Shown: positions 10,161 through 20,074 of the stretch, piece after piece
Position numbering within the stretch: position 1 is the first letter of the stretch
How the letters are laid out: each line of letters starts with the position of its first letter
Origin: Burkholderiales bacterium
GTDB lineage: Bacteria > Pseudomonadota > Gammaproteobacteria > Burkholderiales > Burkholderiaceae_C
DNA: 64,000 nt
Direction of reading: 5' to 3'
Assembly: GCA_027484405.1 (NCBI GenBank)
Contig: JAIXTA010000035.1
Location: 1-64,000, forward strand
The notes under the pieces: model-generated
What the model was told of the DNA's origin: nothing
Databases searched by the model: none
What the model saw: the letters and a program-made list of their open reading frames with translations, nothing else
Position numbers and translations under genes: made by a program

Positions 10161-10763
10161 ATGCAATCCAAGCAACTCACCATCGTCCAATTCGCCGCCA
10201 CCCTCGCCTTCGCCTTTGCAGGTGTTGCAGGCAACGCAAGCGCCAAGGACGCTGACCCCTGGTACGCCGGGGTGGATCTCGGCGCGGGCCGCGTCAACAT
10301 CGACTGCACCGGCACCGTCAGCTGCGACAAGACGGGCACCACCAGCCGCCTGACGATCGGCAAGCGCCTGAACGAGACCTTCAGCCTCGAGGGCAGCTAT
10401 GTCGACTTTCGTGGCGTGAAGGCCTCGGTCAACCAGCCGCCCTTTGGCACCATCAGCGGCAAGTTCAAGAGCACGGGTATCGAAGTGGCCGGTCTGGCGC
10501 ACACGCCGGAAATGAACGGCTTCTCGGGCTACGCCAAGCTGGGTGTGGCTTCGATGAAGACCACCGGCTCGGTGAGCGTGCCCGGTGTGGGCAGCGACAG
10601 CGTGTCTGAGCGCAAGACCACGCCCGTGGTGGGTGTGGGCGTGAACTACAAGCTCAGCCCGCAGCTGGGCCTGACCGCCGGCTACGACTGGCGCCGCCTG
10701 TCGCTGGATGGCGAGAAGGAAGCGGCGCACGGCCTCACCGTGGGCGCGCGCTACAGCTTCTAA
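10161..10763 (+). CDS. outer membrane beta-barrel protein (OmpA-like 8-stranded barrel)
   Basis: Signal peptide; DPWYAGVDLGAGRVNIDC...ETFSLEGSYVDF...GFSGYAKLGVA...TPVVGVGVNYKLSPQLGLTAGYDWRRL...LTVGARYSF (C-terminal Phe). Confidence 0.85.
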   Translation: MQSKQLTIVQFAATLAFAFAGVAGNASAKDADPWYAGVDLGAGRVNIDCTGTVSCDKTGTTSRLTIGKRLNETFSLEGSYVDFRGVKASVNQPPFGTISGKFKSTGIEVAGLAHTPEMNGFSGYAKLGVASMKTTGSVSVPGVGSDSVSERKTTPVVGVGVNYKLSPQLGLTAGYDWRRLSLDGEKEAAHGLTVGARYSF

Positions 10764-10884
10764 GGCGGTGAGGCCAGGCAGCGGGGGCGGGGCGCCTGCC
10801 CGCCCCCAGCTGCGCTGCCGTCCATTGCACCAAATCGTCACTTCATTCCACGGCCTGTTTTCCATCTGACCGAAGGAGTCCACC

Positions 10885-11412
10885 ATGTATCCCCAAGTCG
10901 TCCGTCCCGTGCTGGCCCTCGCTGTGGTCGCCAGCGTCCTGTTCACCACCGGCTGCACGAGCATGCCGGCCAACGATCAATACAGCCGCCATGAGCTCAT
11001 GCAACGCCAGACCGAAGAGGCCGGTACCATCCTCGCCTTTCGCCATGTCCGCATTCAGGGCGAGGGCAGCGGCGTGGGCGCCCTGATCGGCGCGTCGGCC
11101 GGTGGCGGCGTGGGCAGCGGCATCGGCAAGGGCCGGGGCGCCAGCATCAACGCCGGGCTGTTCGGCATTGCCGGCGCCATCGTCGGCGGTGTGGTCGAAG
11201 ACCGCCTGAGCCAGACCGACGCCACGGAGATGTCGGTCCGCCTCGAGACGGGCAAGATCATGTCGGTGGTGGTCCCGGGCAAGCTGAACTTTGTCATTGG
11301 CGAGCCGGTGCGCGTACTGAGCGGCCAGGGCTACACGCGCGTGGTGCCGGCCGTGCCCGCGCAGCCGGCAGCGGCCGCCGTGAGCAGCGCGGCGCCCGCC
11401 ACGGCACGCTGA
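10885..11412 (+). CDS. lipoprotein with glycine-zipper segment
   Basis: Lipobox LFTTGCTS; GVGALIGASAGGGVGSGIGKGRGASINAGLFGIAGAIVGG. Confidence 0.75.
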   Translation: MYPQVVRPVLALAVVASVLFTTGCTSMPANDQYSRHELMQRQTEEAGTILAFRHVRIQGEGSGVGALIGASAGGGVGSGIGKGRGASINAGLFGIAGAIVGGVVEDRLSQTDATEMSVRLETGKIMSVVVPGKLNFVIGEPVRVLSGQGYTRVVPAVPAQPAAAAVSSAAPATAR

Positions 11413-11469
11413 ACGCAGACACACTGCCCAAGAGATCCGCACGATCGCAAAACACAGAGGGAGCACAGG

Positions 11470-12219
11470 ATGAGAGGCTGGAACCGCACACGCAGACGCC
11501 GTGCACAGGCGCTGGGCGCCGCCCTGATGGCCACCCTGGCGCTGGGCGCCTGCAGCACGCCGCTGGTCGTCCCCAACGGCAGCGGCATGCAGGCCATCAC
11601 GGTGCCCGAGGAGAACTATGCCGTCTTTGAAGTCGAGATCACCGAGCCCGGCACCTATGCCCTGCAAGTGATCGATCTGGACCCGCAGGCCTCGCAGCGA
11701 CGGGTGGCGCGGGCGGCCAATCTGGCGCGTCTGGCCGGCGGGCTTGAAGGCGGACTGACCGGCAGCACGCGCAGCAGCATCGGTACCGACACCTTTGATG
11801 CCTTTGCCGGCGTGATCTGGTCGGTCTACGGCCGCAAGCCCGCCCAGGCCGCAACAGCGCCCGCCGCACCTGCAGCTTCGCCGGCCGCGCCCGCCGCATC
11901 AGCGGCTGCGGCCACGCCTGCAACGGCATCGGCCGTGCGTCCGGGCAGCGAGCTCGGCACGCGGGTCATGCAGTCGCCCGAGCGGCCCCTGTCCGAAACC
12001 GGCAAGCGTGCACCGGAGCGCGCCCGGCTGGAACCCGGCCGCTATGTGATCCGCGTGGCCACCGGCTACGGCACCGTGCGTACATCCACGGACCGGGTCG
12101 AAGTCGGCCTGCTGCGCGTGGCCGAGGGCAGCAGCCTGCCCTCAGGCGAGCGCATCAGCGCCGTGCCCGTGCAGCGCGCGGGCACCCCCGCCACCCCGGC
12201 GCCCACGCAGTCGCGCTGA
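11470..12219 (+). CDS. hypothetical lipoprotein with Ala/Pro-rich linker
   Basis: Lipobox LALGACST; AAPAASPAAPAASAAAATPATA linker. Confidence 0.7.
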   Translation: MRGWNRTRRRRAQALGAALMATLALGACSTPLVVPNGSGMQAITVPEENYAVFEVEITEPGTYALQVIDLDPQASQRRVARAANLARLAGGLEGGLTGSTRSSIGTDTFDAFAGVIWSVYGRKPAQAATAPAAPAASPAAPAASAAAATPATASAVRPGSELGTRVMQSPERPLSETGKRAPERARLEPGRYVIRVATGYGTVRTSTDRVEVGLLRVAEGSSLPSGERISAVPVQRAGTPATPAPTQSR

Positions 12220-12237
12220 GTCGCGCGGGTCCACGCC

Positions 12238-13698
12238 ATGGCCGGCATTGCGTTTGCGCAGCACATCCTGACCGCAGGCATTGCGCTCGCGCTGGCCTAC
12301 GCGGTGCTTGTGATCGCGCAGCGCCACAACCGCGCGGCGCACCGCTGGCTGGCGCTGTTCCTGCTGTGCATGGCCTGCATGGGTGCGAGCGAGTCCCTGC
12401 GCATGGGCGCCCGGGCCGATACCGCGCTGCTGCGCTGGCAGGGCTTTCTGGCCTGGAGCGTGGTGGCACTTGCACCGGCGCTGTTCATGTACATCCGCCA
12501 TCTGCTGTCGGCCGCGCCCTGGCCGCGCTGGCAGGTGGCGCTGCACTTCGTGCCGGCCCTTGTCGTCGGCCTGCCCGTGCTGGGGCTGTCGCTGACTCAG
12601 ACCGATCCGGCCTTCTGGCGCGAGCATGCGCAGGTCGGTGCCGACGCGGGTGTGGGCACGGGCGGTGCGATCAGCGCACTGCTCGCCCTGCAGTGGGCGG
12701 CCTATGGGGTGGCGGCCTGGCTGCTGCTGCAGGACTACCGCCGCCGCCTGCTGCAGCAGTACTCCAATGTGGACCAGCGCCGCATGGGCTGGCTGGGTAC
12801 CCTGATCGCCTGCCTGCCGGCGCTGCTGCTGCTCTGGCTGCTCGCGCGCCTGGGCGGGCCCGAGGTGGCGCTGCTGATCGACACCCTGTACGTCCCGGTG
12901 GGTGTGGCGGTACTGGCGACCTTCGCGCTGCGCCAGCCGGCGGTGCTGCTTGAACCCATCGATCCGCATCCGCCTGCCCCGAGTCGCCCTCCGCCTGTTC
13001 CGCCGCATCTGCAGCAGGGACGGGGTGTGATCGCACCCGTCGCGCCACCGGCACCGCCCGCAGCCGGTCGGGGTGCTGCCCGCTCGCCGGACGCAGCGCC
13101 CGCAGACCGCGCGCATGACCCGCCAGCCCGGGCGGATGCCTCGCAACACGCCTCGCGCCCCGGCTTCGGGGCGTCTGTGCAAGCACCGCAGGCTGGTGCG
13201 GAGGCCCCGCCCGAACGCACTGAGCCGGCGGCAGCTCTGCCGGTCGAGCAGGACAGGTCGACCGACGATGCAGAGCACATGATCGCCCCTGCGCCAGAGC
13301 ACGGGGCAGCCCCCGCATTGCCAAGTGCCGAGGACGACGCACGCTGGGCCGCGCTGCAGGTGCGGCTGGACGAACTGCTCGCCATCGAGCGGCCGTATCT
13401 CGACAACGACCTCTCGCTCGCCGCACTGGCGCAGATGCTGCAGACCAGCACCCACCACCTGAGCTACGTGCTCAACCAGCGCCTGGGCGTGAGCTTCTAC
13501 GACCTCATCAACGAGCGTCGCGTGCGCGAGGTGCAGCGCTGCCTGCGTGATCCCGCCTACGCCGGCCAGAGCATTCTGGAGATTGCGCTGGACGCCGGCT
13601 TCTCGTCCAAGGCCACCTTCAACGCGGCCTTCAAGAAGCACGCGGGTACGACACCGAGCGCCTATCGCCAGCAGTTGGCCGGATCGAGCCAGGGATGA
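12238..13698 (+). CDS. membrane-anchored AraC-family transcriptional regulator
   Basis: Seven hydrophobic N-terminal segments, Pro/Ala-rich linker, C-terminal AraC HTH (LSYVLNQRLGVSFYDLINERRVREVQRCLRDP...ILEIALDAGFSSKATFNAAFKKHAGTTPSAYRQQL). Confidence 0.9.
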   Translation: MAGIAFAQHILTAGIALALAYAVLVIAQRHNRAAHRWLALFLLCMACMGASESLRMGARADTALLRWQGFLAWSVVALAPALFMYIRHLLSAAPWPRWQVALHFVPALVVGLPVLGLSLTQTDPAFWREHAQVGADAGVGTGGAISALLALQWAAYGVAAWLLLQDYRRRLLQQYSNVDQRRMGWLGTLIACLPALLLLWLLARLGGPEVALLIDTLYVPVGVAVLATFALRQPAVLLEPIDPHPPAPSRPPPVPPHLQQGRGVIAPVAPPAPPAAGRGAARSPDAAPADRAHDPPARADASQHASRPGFGASVQAPQAGAEAPPERTEPAAALPVEQDRSTDDAEHMIAPAPEHGAAPALPSAEDDARWAALQVRLDELLAIERPYLDNDLSLAALAQMLQTSTHHLSYVLNQRLGVSFYDLINERRVREVQRCLRDPAYAGQSILEIALDAGFSSKATFNAAFKKHAGTTPSAYRQQLAGSSQG

Positions 13699-14579
13699 GC
13701 CTGTCGACATCCCCTTGTGCGTGTGTGGCCCCGCGGCTTGGGCGATCGATGGGACTGGCCGCACTGACGCTGCTGGCGTGGCTCGGGCTCTCGGCGCCCC
13801 GCGCACAGACGGAAGGCACGGTGCGCAATCGCGAGGCGGTTGAAGTGCGCGCCGATCCGGTCGGCGCGCGCGATGCCCGCACGGTGGGCGACTTGATGCG
13901 GGCGCAGGCCCTGTTCACGCGCTTCCAGAGCCTCGCACCGCAGGCGCAGTTGCGCATCCGGGTTCTGGCACGGCTGGACGCCAACCACGCCGATCGCTTC
14001 CGCATTGCCGTGATGGCCCGGACCGGTCGCATTGACGTTGCCCTCGACGAGCTGTCGCGATTCGAGATTCCGGCCGAGTGGGCAGGTCTTCCGCCCGACA
14101 CCGTGATCCGCAGTTTGCTGCGCGACGGCGCAGTCACCTGGCGCAGTGATGTCCGCACCCCCGGCCTGCCAGCGCACGTACGGCGCCTCGGTGATCTGCG
14201 GCTGCAGTGCAAGCTTGATTGGGGTGTACCGCTCGGCCGGCGCGGCTTCGTGCCGCAGATGTCCCAGTTCGCGAGCGCCGACGCGCTGTGCGGCAGCGCA
14301 AGCACCGGTGCAATGAACAGCCAGTTTGCCGACCGGCCGGTGCTGGCCATTGATCTGGTGCACGGCGACCGGCGCGAGCAGCTGAGCTACTTCTTCATGC
14401 ACGGCGCCGGCGACAACGGGCCCACACGCATGCTCAGCGGCCCGCTGGACTGGCGCGCCAACCTGCGCGACCACATGTATCGCCTGCCGATCGAGGACCG
14501 CAGCTGGCCCGACGACACCTGGGTCGTGTTCACCTACATGGAGCCCGGCGCCATCAAGACGAAGGAGGAGACACCATGA
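13695..14579 (+). CDS. hypothetical exported protein
   Basis: ATGA overlap with the AraC gene; N-terminal hydrophobic segment; no recognised family. Confidence 0.65.
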   Translation: MSLSTSPCACVAPRLGRSMGLAALTLLAWLGLSAPRAQTEGTVRNREAVEVRADPVGARDARTVGDLMRAQALFTRFQSLAPQAQLRIRVLARLDANHADRFRIAVMARTGRIDVALDELSRFEIPAEWAGLPPDTVIRSLLRDGAVTWRSDVRTPGLPAHVRRLGDLRLQCKLDWGVPLGRRGFVPQMSQFASADALCGSASTGAMNSQFADRPVLAIDLVHGDRREQLSYFFMHGAGDNGPTRMLSGPLDWRANLRDHMYRLPIEDRSWPDDTWVVFTYMEPGAIKTKEETP

Positions 14580-15097
14580 AGCACGGTTTCTCCGGCCCGC
14601 GCATGCGGGCATCGCTGGGCATGGCAAGCGTCGCGGCACTGCTGGGGGCCTGCGGCAGCCTGCCTCCGAGCCCGGTTCCAGGGCCGACAGCCGCCTCGGC
14701 GCCCTCCGGCCCCTCGAGCACACCCAGCATCGCCTCCACGCAGGCCGGGGCAGCGCCGGGCGCCGTACCTGCGCCCATCGCTGCGGTCACGGAGGCCGTT
14801 GCACTGGCCGAGGCCCTGCCGATCGGGCAAGCGACCCTGGCGCAGGTACAGGATCGACTGGGACCGGCGCGATCCCGCATTGAATTCGCGCAAGGGCATC
14901 TTGCGCTGCACTACTACCTGCCCTGGGACGGCCGGGGGCTGCGCTCGCTGATGCCCTGGTTGGCGGATTTGGGTCCGGATGAACGCGGCCGCCCTGCCAC
15001 GGAGGTGCTGCTGCTGTTTGACCAGGCGGGCGTGTTGCGCCAGCGCCTGGTGCGGCAATTGCCGGATGGACCTCGTACGACGCGCCCGAACAGCTAG
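14576..15097 (+). CDS. hypothetical lipoprotein
   Basis: ATGA overlap with preceding gene; lipobox LLGACGS. Confidence 0.7.
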   Translation: MKHGFSGPRMRASLGMASVAALLGACGSLPPSPVPGPTAASAPSGPSSTPSIASTQAGAAPGAVPAPIAAVTEAVALAEALPIGQATLAQVQDRLGPARSRIEFAQGHLALHYYLPWDGRGLRSLMPWLADLGPDERGRPATEVLLLFDQAGVLRQRLVRQLPDGPRTTRPNS

Positions 15098-15198
15098 CGA
15101 CGCGATCATCTGCCGACCGTGCTGCCCTGCATCCGCGGTGGCCGACGGCCTTGCCCTGCAGGGCTGACCCGGCTCGGTGCGTTTCGTTGGGCGCGGTC

Positions 15199-15369
15199 TC
15201 AGCGCCGCCTGCGCTTGCGCTTCTTCTCGGCCGGCTCGGACTGCTCCTGCGTCGGCTTCAGGGGCTGTGTCGGCGGAAACGGCGGCGGAAAGCCCACAAA
15301 GGCCAGAAAAACCAGGATCGGCAGGATCAGATAGAACAGCGGGCGTTTCCAGTCCAGGAGCTTGCGCAT
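15199..15369 (-). CDS. small single-TM protein with basic C-terminus
   Basis: MRKLLDWKRPLFYLILPILVFLAFVGFPPPFPPTQPLKPTQEQSEPAEKKRKRRRR. Confidence 0.5.
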   Translation of the reverse strand: MRKLLDWKRPLFYLILPILVFLAFVGFPPPFPPTQPLKPTQEQSEPAEKKRKRRRR

Positions 15370-15457
15370 CCGCCGCAGGTGCTTGCATGGGCGCAGCGTT
15401 TCAAGGGTGCGCCGTACTCTGCCGATGAACGGTCGCGTCGGCAGCGCTGAAGGCTGC

Positions 15458-17917
15458 TCAGGCGCGGACGCTTGTGGCTGCAGTATCGGCCCAGAGCGGC
15501 CGGGCGCGGCGCGACACCTGATTGTTGACCGGGTCCTGCGCCCGGCGCACCGCCTCGCGAGCGCGCTCACGGGTGGCGTCGTCGATCATCCGGGCGGCGC
15601 GAACAGGACGCGCGCGGGGACGTGGAGACTCGTTGTAGCTGACGCGGAACGTGCTCGCCATCGCCTGCAGGCGCGCCACTTCCTCGGCATGCCGCTGCTG
15701 AGCAATGCGCACTTCGGCCGGCAGGTCAGGGGTCTGCGCCTGATGGGGCAGGGCCACAACGAGCGCGAGCGCCGCGAGCTTCAGCGCCGGGCTGCGCCAG
15801 GCCTGCGCCAAGGTATCGGCGAGCCGATCGGCCCAGGCTGCGGGCCGGACTGCCGTGCCATGCGCCCGTGCGCCGGTCGGCCCTGCGGCCGGTTTGGCCA
15901 TGGTTGGTGCCCCTGCGGCGGGCGCGGCCTGGGGCACGAGGTCGGCAAAGCCGCGCTGCGCGATGGCTTCGCGCAGGGTGCGCGGCATGGCCCACTCGTC
16001 CGGCACCAGCAGCATCCGCACGCGGCGCAGCGCTGCACCCAGCGCCGGGTGGCTGCTCCAGACCGCCACCGGAATGGCCAGGATCAGCGCCACAGTGAGC
16101 GGCGCAATATGTGGTGCCGTCAGCACATCGCTCGACAGGACCCAGGCCGCGAGCAGAAGCAGCGGCGTGCACAGGATGCCCAGGCGCGAGAACGCGTCGC
16201 GCCAGCCCACGGCCAGCGCATCGCGCGGGGGGCTGCGCCATTCCAGCTTCAAGCCCGTGAAGGTGGACAGCACGTAGGTGGAATAGGCCAGCATGCGCAC
16301 GGGGGCCTGCAGTGCGGACAGCGCCAGCTCCAGCAGGGCGCTGCCCATCAGGCGCAGCGTGCCGCCAAAGGCCTCCTGCTGCCCGGCCAGACGCACAGCG
16401 GCCACGCCGAGCGCGCGCGGCAGCAGCAGCAGCGCGAGCGTCAGGGCCCACAGTGCCAGACCGGCGTGCGGGTTGTGCATGTCCGCTTCCTGCCCGGCCC
16501 ACAGACCGAGCGCCACGAACACCAGCCACACCGGCCCCATGACGTACGACAGCGCGCCGATGGCGAACATCGCGCGATGCACGCGCTGCCAGCCGGGTTC
16601 GGCAATCAGCTGGGCGTTCTGCAGGTTGCCGCGGCACCAGCGGCGGTCGCGGTCGAGCTCGTCGATCAGGTTGGGTGGCAGCTGCTCCCAGCTGCCTTCC
16701 AGCTGCGGTGCCAGCCAGACCTCGTAGCCGGCGCGGCCCATGCAGGCGGCCTCGACGAAGTCGTGCGAAAGAATGTCGCCGGCCAGACTGCCGCGGCCGG
16801 GAATGTGCGCGAGGCCACAGTGCTGCATGAAGGCATCGACCCGCAGGATGGCGTTGTGCCCCCAGTAGTGCGAGTGCCCGAGCTGCCAGTAGGCCATGCC
16901 CAGGGCAAACAGGCGGCCCGTGACACGGGTGGCGAACTGCTGTGCCCGTGCATGCAGGGTGTTGTGTCCATAGGCCTGGGGCAGGGTCTGCACGATGCCG
17001 GCCCGCGGATTCGCCTCCATCAGGCGCACGAGCTTCACGAGCGTGTCGCCGTGCATGGTGCTGTCGGCGTCGAGCACGATCATGTAGCGGTAGTTCGCGC
17101 CCCAGCGGCGGCAGAAGTCCGCCACGTTGCCGGCCTTGCGGCCCGTGCGGCGGCGGCGCAGGCGGTAGAACACGCGTGCGCCTTCGCGGGCTGCAACTGC
17201 CGTGTCCGCGGCCGGCCGGCCGTCCCCCAGCAGGTCGCGCAGGCGCTGCCAGGCCGCCAGCTCCGCGGCGCGGATCGCGGGGTCGGTGCTATCGGAAAGG
17301 ATGTAGAAGTCGAAGAGCTTGAGCGCCCCGGTGGTTGCCAATGACTCCGCCGTCGCGCGCAGGCCGGAGAACACCGTGGCGATGTCCTCGTTGCAGATCG
17401 GCATGATGATGGCGGTGCGCGCCTGCGTGTCGATCGGCGCACGCTCATCGGCCAGGCGCAGCCCATGGGCGTCGCCGCGCAGCATGACCCAGGCACCCAT
17501 CAGCGCGGTGACCGTTCCAGCGCCCACCCAGGCCAGCAGCAGCACGGCCAGCACTGCATAGGCCCACCAGAGCGCCGAGGGGCTGGCCGGCGCATTCACG
17601 GCCAGCAGTGCGGCAGCCAGCACCGCAAAACCCAGCACCACGCCCAGCAGCACGCGGCGGCGCGCGCGGGCGGCCGCTTCCCACGCCGCCGGCTGCTGCG
17701 TGTGCCAGGCAAAGGGCGTGCGGCTCGCGCCGGGCAGGCGCTGCAGCAGGCTGCTCAGGGCGCCGGCCAGCAGGCTCCGGCCGAAGCCCATCCAGGGCCG
17801 GCGCGGCATGGGGGTCCGGCAGATCGGCGGTGCCGCAGCGGCGCGGCCGCTGGATGCATGGATATGGGCCTGGGGCGGGGTGGGCAGGTCGTTCGGCACG
17901 GCTTGCGGTGGCTGCAT
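15458..17917 (-). CDS. opgH: glucans biosynthesis glucosyltransferase MdoH/OpgH
   Basis: RTAIIMPICNEDIATVFSGLRATAESL..., LDADSTMHGDTLVKLVRLMEANPRAGIVQTLP, QLPPNLIDELDRDRRWCRGNLQN; GT2 membrane enzyme. Confidence 0.95.
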   Translation of the reverse strand: MQPPQAVPNDLPTPPQAHIHASSGRAAAAPPICRTPMPRRPWMGFGRSLLAGALSSLLQRLPGASRTPFAWHTQQPAAWEAAARARRRVLLGVVLGFAVLAAALLAVNAPASPSALWWAYAVLAVLLLAWVGAGTVTALMGAWVMLRGDAHGLRLADERAPIDTQARTAIIMPICNEDIATVFSGLRATAESLATTGALKLFDFYILSDSTDPAIRAAELAAWQRLRDLLGDGRPAADTAVAAREGARVFYRLRRRRTGRKAGNVADFCRRWGANYRYMIVLDADSTMHGDTLVKLVRLMEANPRAGIVQTLPQAYGHNTLHARAQQFATRVTGRLFALGMAYWQLGHSHYWGHNAILRVDAFMQHCGLAHIPGRGSLAGDILSHDFVEAACMGRAGYEVWLAPQLEGSWEQLPPNLIDELDRDRRWCRGNLQNAQLIAEPGWQRVHRAMFAIGALSYVMGPVWLVFVALGLWAGQEADMHNPHAGLALWALTLALLLLPRALGVAAVRLAGQQEAFGGTLRLMGSALLELALSALQAPVRMLAYSTYVLSTFTGLKLEWRSPPRDALAVGWRDAFSRLGILCTPLLLLAAWVLSSDVLTAPHIAPLTVALILAIPVAVWSSHPALGAALRRVRMLLVPDEWAMPRTLREAIAQRGFADLVPQAAPAAGAPTMAKPAAGPTGARAHGTAVRPAAWADRLADTLAQAWRSPALKLAALALVVALPHQAQTPDLPAEVRIAQQRHAEEVARLQAMASTFRVSYNESPRPRARPVRAARMIDDATRERAREAVRRAQDPVNNQVSRRARPLWADTAATSVRA

Positions 17918-17962
17918 GGTCAGGGGAACGGGAGCAGGTGAGTCTGACAGGTTGGATGGGGC

Positions 17963-19720
17963 CTACTGCGGCGGCAGCACGTAGGACCAGGTTTCACTCA
18001 GGGCATGCGTACCGGCTTGCAGGTACAGGCGCAGCTCGACGGGCTGGCTGGCATCCAGCCGCTCGAATTCGAGGGTGCTGCGCCAGCCGCCGCGCACCGG
18101 GCTGGGGTAGGTGTGCACACGGCGCAGGCGGGCATTCGCATTCAGGCTGGCCAGGCCTTGCACATCCTGTGCCTGCACGCCTGCGGGCAAGGCGGCATCG
18201 GAGAAATCGACTACGAGCTTGTGCAGCCCGGCGGGCCGCTCGCCCTTGAAGTAGCCGTAGCCGCTGCGGGTCTGCAGCACGCGCGCGCCCGGCGGTGCGC
18301 GATCGGTGCCGCCGGCCGCCGGCCCCTGCCAGTGGATGCGCCAGGCAAGCTCAACCGCCTCGCCCGGTGCCGGGCGCTGCGCCGGCACCCAAAAGGCGGC
18401 CACGTTGTCATGGGTCTCGTCGGGCGTGCGGAACTGCAGCAGCTCCACGCGGCCCGCGCCCCAGTCGCCGATCGGCTCGACCCAGGCACTGGGCCGGGCC
18501 TCGTAGCGGGCCTCGATGTCCTCATAGCTGGCAAAGCTGCGGTCGCGCTGCATCAGGCCGAAGCCGCGCGGCGACTGCAGCGCAAACGACGTGACCAGGG
18601 TGCCGGCCGGGTTGGTGAGTGGCCGCCAGATCCATTCGCCGCTGCCGGTCTCGATCTGCAGGCCATCGGAGTCATGCACCTCGGGGCGGAAGTCGCCCGT
18701 GCTGCTGGGCTGGTTCTCGCCGTGCAGGAACATGCTGGTGAGCGGCGCCAAGCCCAGGGTGCGGATCGGCGCAGTACCTGCGCGGACAAACAGGCGAGCG
18801 CGCACTTCGGTACGGGTGGATGCGCCCGGCGTGAGCACGAAGCGGTACGCGCCGGTGATGCGCGGGCCGTCAAGCAGTGCGTAGAACACGAACTGACGGG
18901 CCCCGGCGGCGGGCCGCTCGAACCAGAAGGCCACAAACTCCGGAAATTCCTCGGGCGCGCCGCCGGTGGTGTCGATGGCCACGCCGCGCGCCGACAGGCC
19001 GTAGCGCTGAGCCTGGCCAAGCGCGCGGAAGTAGTTGGAGCCCACGAAGGCCACGACTTCGTCGAGTTTGTCTGGCGCATTGAGCGGGTAGAGCAGGCGC
19101 CAGCCGGCCACTGGCGCCGGCGCGTCCGCCGGTTCGGGCGGCAGCACACCGTCGTTGTTGAACATGCCGGCCGGCAGGCGCAGCGGGCGCACCCGGCCCT
19201 GCTCAAGCTCGTACAGACGCAAGGCCCGTACCGCGGCTGCACCTGCCACGGGGAAGAACTGCATCTCGAAGGACGTGCCGCTGCCGCGCCACAGGGACTG
19301 GTCCGCGCGAAATTGGATGCGCCGTGCGGCGTCGTAGTCGAGCGCGGCGCGCTGCGGGTCGGCCGGCGCGGCCGCCTGCCAGGGCTGTGCAGCCAGCGCG
19401 CGTGCCTCGCGGCTCACGGTCTCGAAGTCGAAGGGGCGCGCCGCTGCGTCGGCTGCCCGGACCGGGCCGCTGGTGGCGAACAGCAGCGCACTCAGGCCGA
19501 TCAGCGCGACCAGCGAGCGGCCGAAGCGGCTGGCCTCCGCAGCAAGCGCTGCGCGGCGCACGACAAGCAGGGACCGGTCTTGAGGATCCAACGAGCCTCC
19601 GGATGGGATGCCAGCGGTTGAGTGGCCCGGCATGCTCGGATCAGCGGCCGGGTGGCCGCGCCGCAGGTTGCCGGGGCGCGGGTCAGCGCGGGTGCACAAC
19701 GCCCGAGGTGCAGGCGGCAC
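17963..19720 (-). CDS. periplasmic glucan biosynthesis protein OpgG/OpgD family (start uncertain)
   Basis: FDFETVSREARALAAQPW..., SNYFRALGQAQRYGLSARGVAIDT, FGLMQRDRSFASYEDIEARYEARPSAWVEPIGDWGAGRVELLQ; upstream of opgH. Confidence 0.93.
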   Translation of the reverse strand: MPPAPRALCTRADPRPGNLRRGHPAADPSMPGHSTAGIPSGGSLDPQDRSLLVVRRAALAAEASRFGRSLVALIGLSALLFATSGPVRAADAAARPFDFETVSREARALAAQPWQAAAPADPQRAALDYDAARRIQFRADQSLWRGSGTSFEMQFFPVAGAAAVRALRLYELEQGRVRPLRLPAGMFNNDGVLPPEPADAPAPVAGWRLLYPLNAPDKLDEVVAFVGSNYFRALGQAQRYGLSARGVAIDTTGGAPEEFPEFVAFWFERPAAGARQFVFYALLDGPRITGAYRFVLTPGASTRTEVRARLFVRAGTAPIRTLGLAPLTSMFLHGENQPSSTGDFRPEVHDSDGLQIETGSGEWIWRPLTNPAGTLVTSFALQSPRGFGLMQRDRSFASYEDIEARYEARPSAWVEPIGDWGAGRVELLQFRTPDETHDNVAAFWVPAQRPAPGEAVELAWRIHWQGPAAGGTDRAPPGARVLQTRSGYGYFKGERPAGLHKLVVDFSDAALPAGVQAQDVQGLASLNANARLRRVHTYPSPVRGGWRSTLEFERLDASQPVELRLYLQAGTHALSETWSYVLPPQ

Positions 19721-19735
19721 ACGCGGTCAGGGTGT

Positions 19736-19844
19736 TGCAACGCGCAAATTTTCGTGGGCTGCGCTCTATGAGTCAGCCCGCGCCACGTCTCGCTTTGAAA
19801 CAGAATGTTCATTTGCGCGTTGCAGCAGAGTGCAATTTTTGCAC
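19736..19844. promoter_or_regulatory. divergent intergenic region with inverted repeats (candidate operator)
   Basis: TGCAACGCGCAAAT (19736-19749) and its perfect complement ATTTGCGCGTTGCA (19811-19824), then hyphenated palindrome GTGCAATTTTTGCAC (19830-19844). Confidence 0.45.
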
Positions 19845-20074
19845 GCCATACAGCCGGCTGCGGGGCGGTCCGAGGCCGAGCTCCAGCCGGCCGGGGTGAG
19901 CGCGCCCGCGCAGCCTGACCCCGGCCAACTGCAGTCCGTCGCAGGCCGCTCGCACCCAAGAGGTGCTCACCGAACAATGCCACCAAGGCCGCTGAACCTG
20001 CTCCTTGCCCGGGCAGCACACCGGTGGCACACGGCAACTCTGCATCCCGCACAGCAACGCACTGGAGAACTGAC

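Noticed and set aside
10771-10815. GGGGGCGGG...CCCGCCCCC hairpin after the outer-membrane barrel gene
   Set aside because: Stable stem but no U-tract; not confidently a terminator and not otherwise unusual.
12142-13806. 554-aa minus-strand ORF
   Set aside because: Antisense to the AraC regulator gene; no recognisable domain.
15362-17344. 660-aa plus-strand ORF
   Set aside because: Antisense shadow of opgH.
18005-19621. 538-aa plus-strand ORF
   Set aside because: Antisense shadow of opgG/D.
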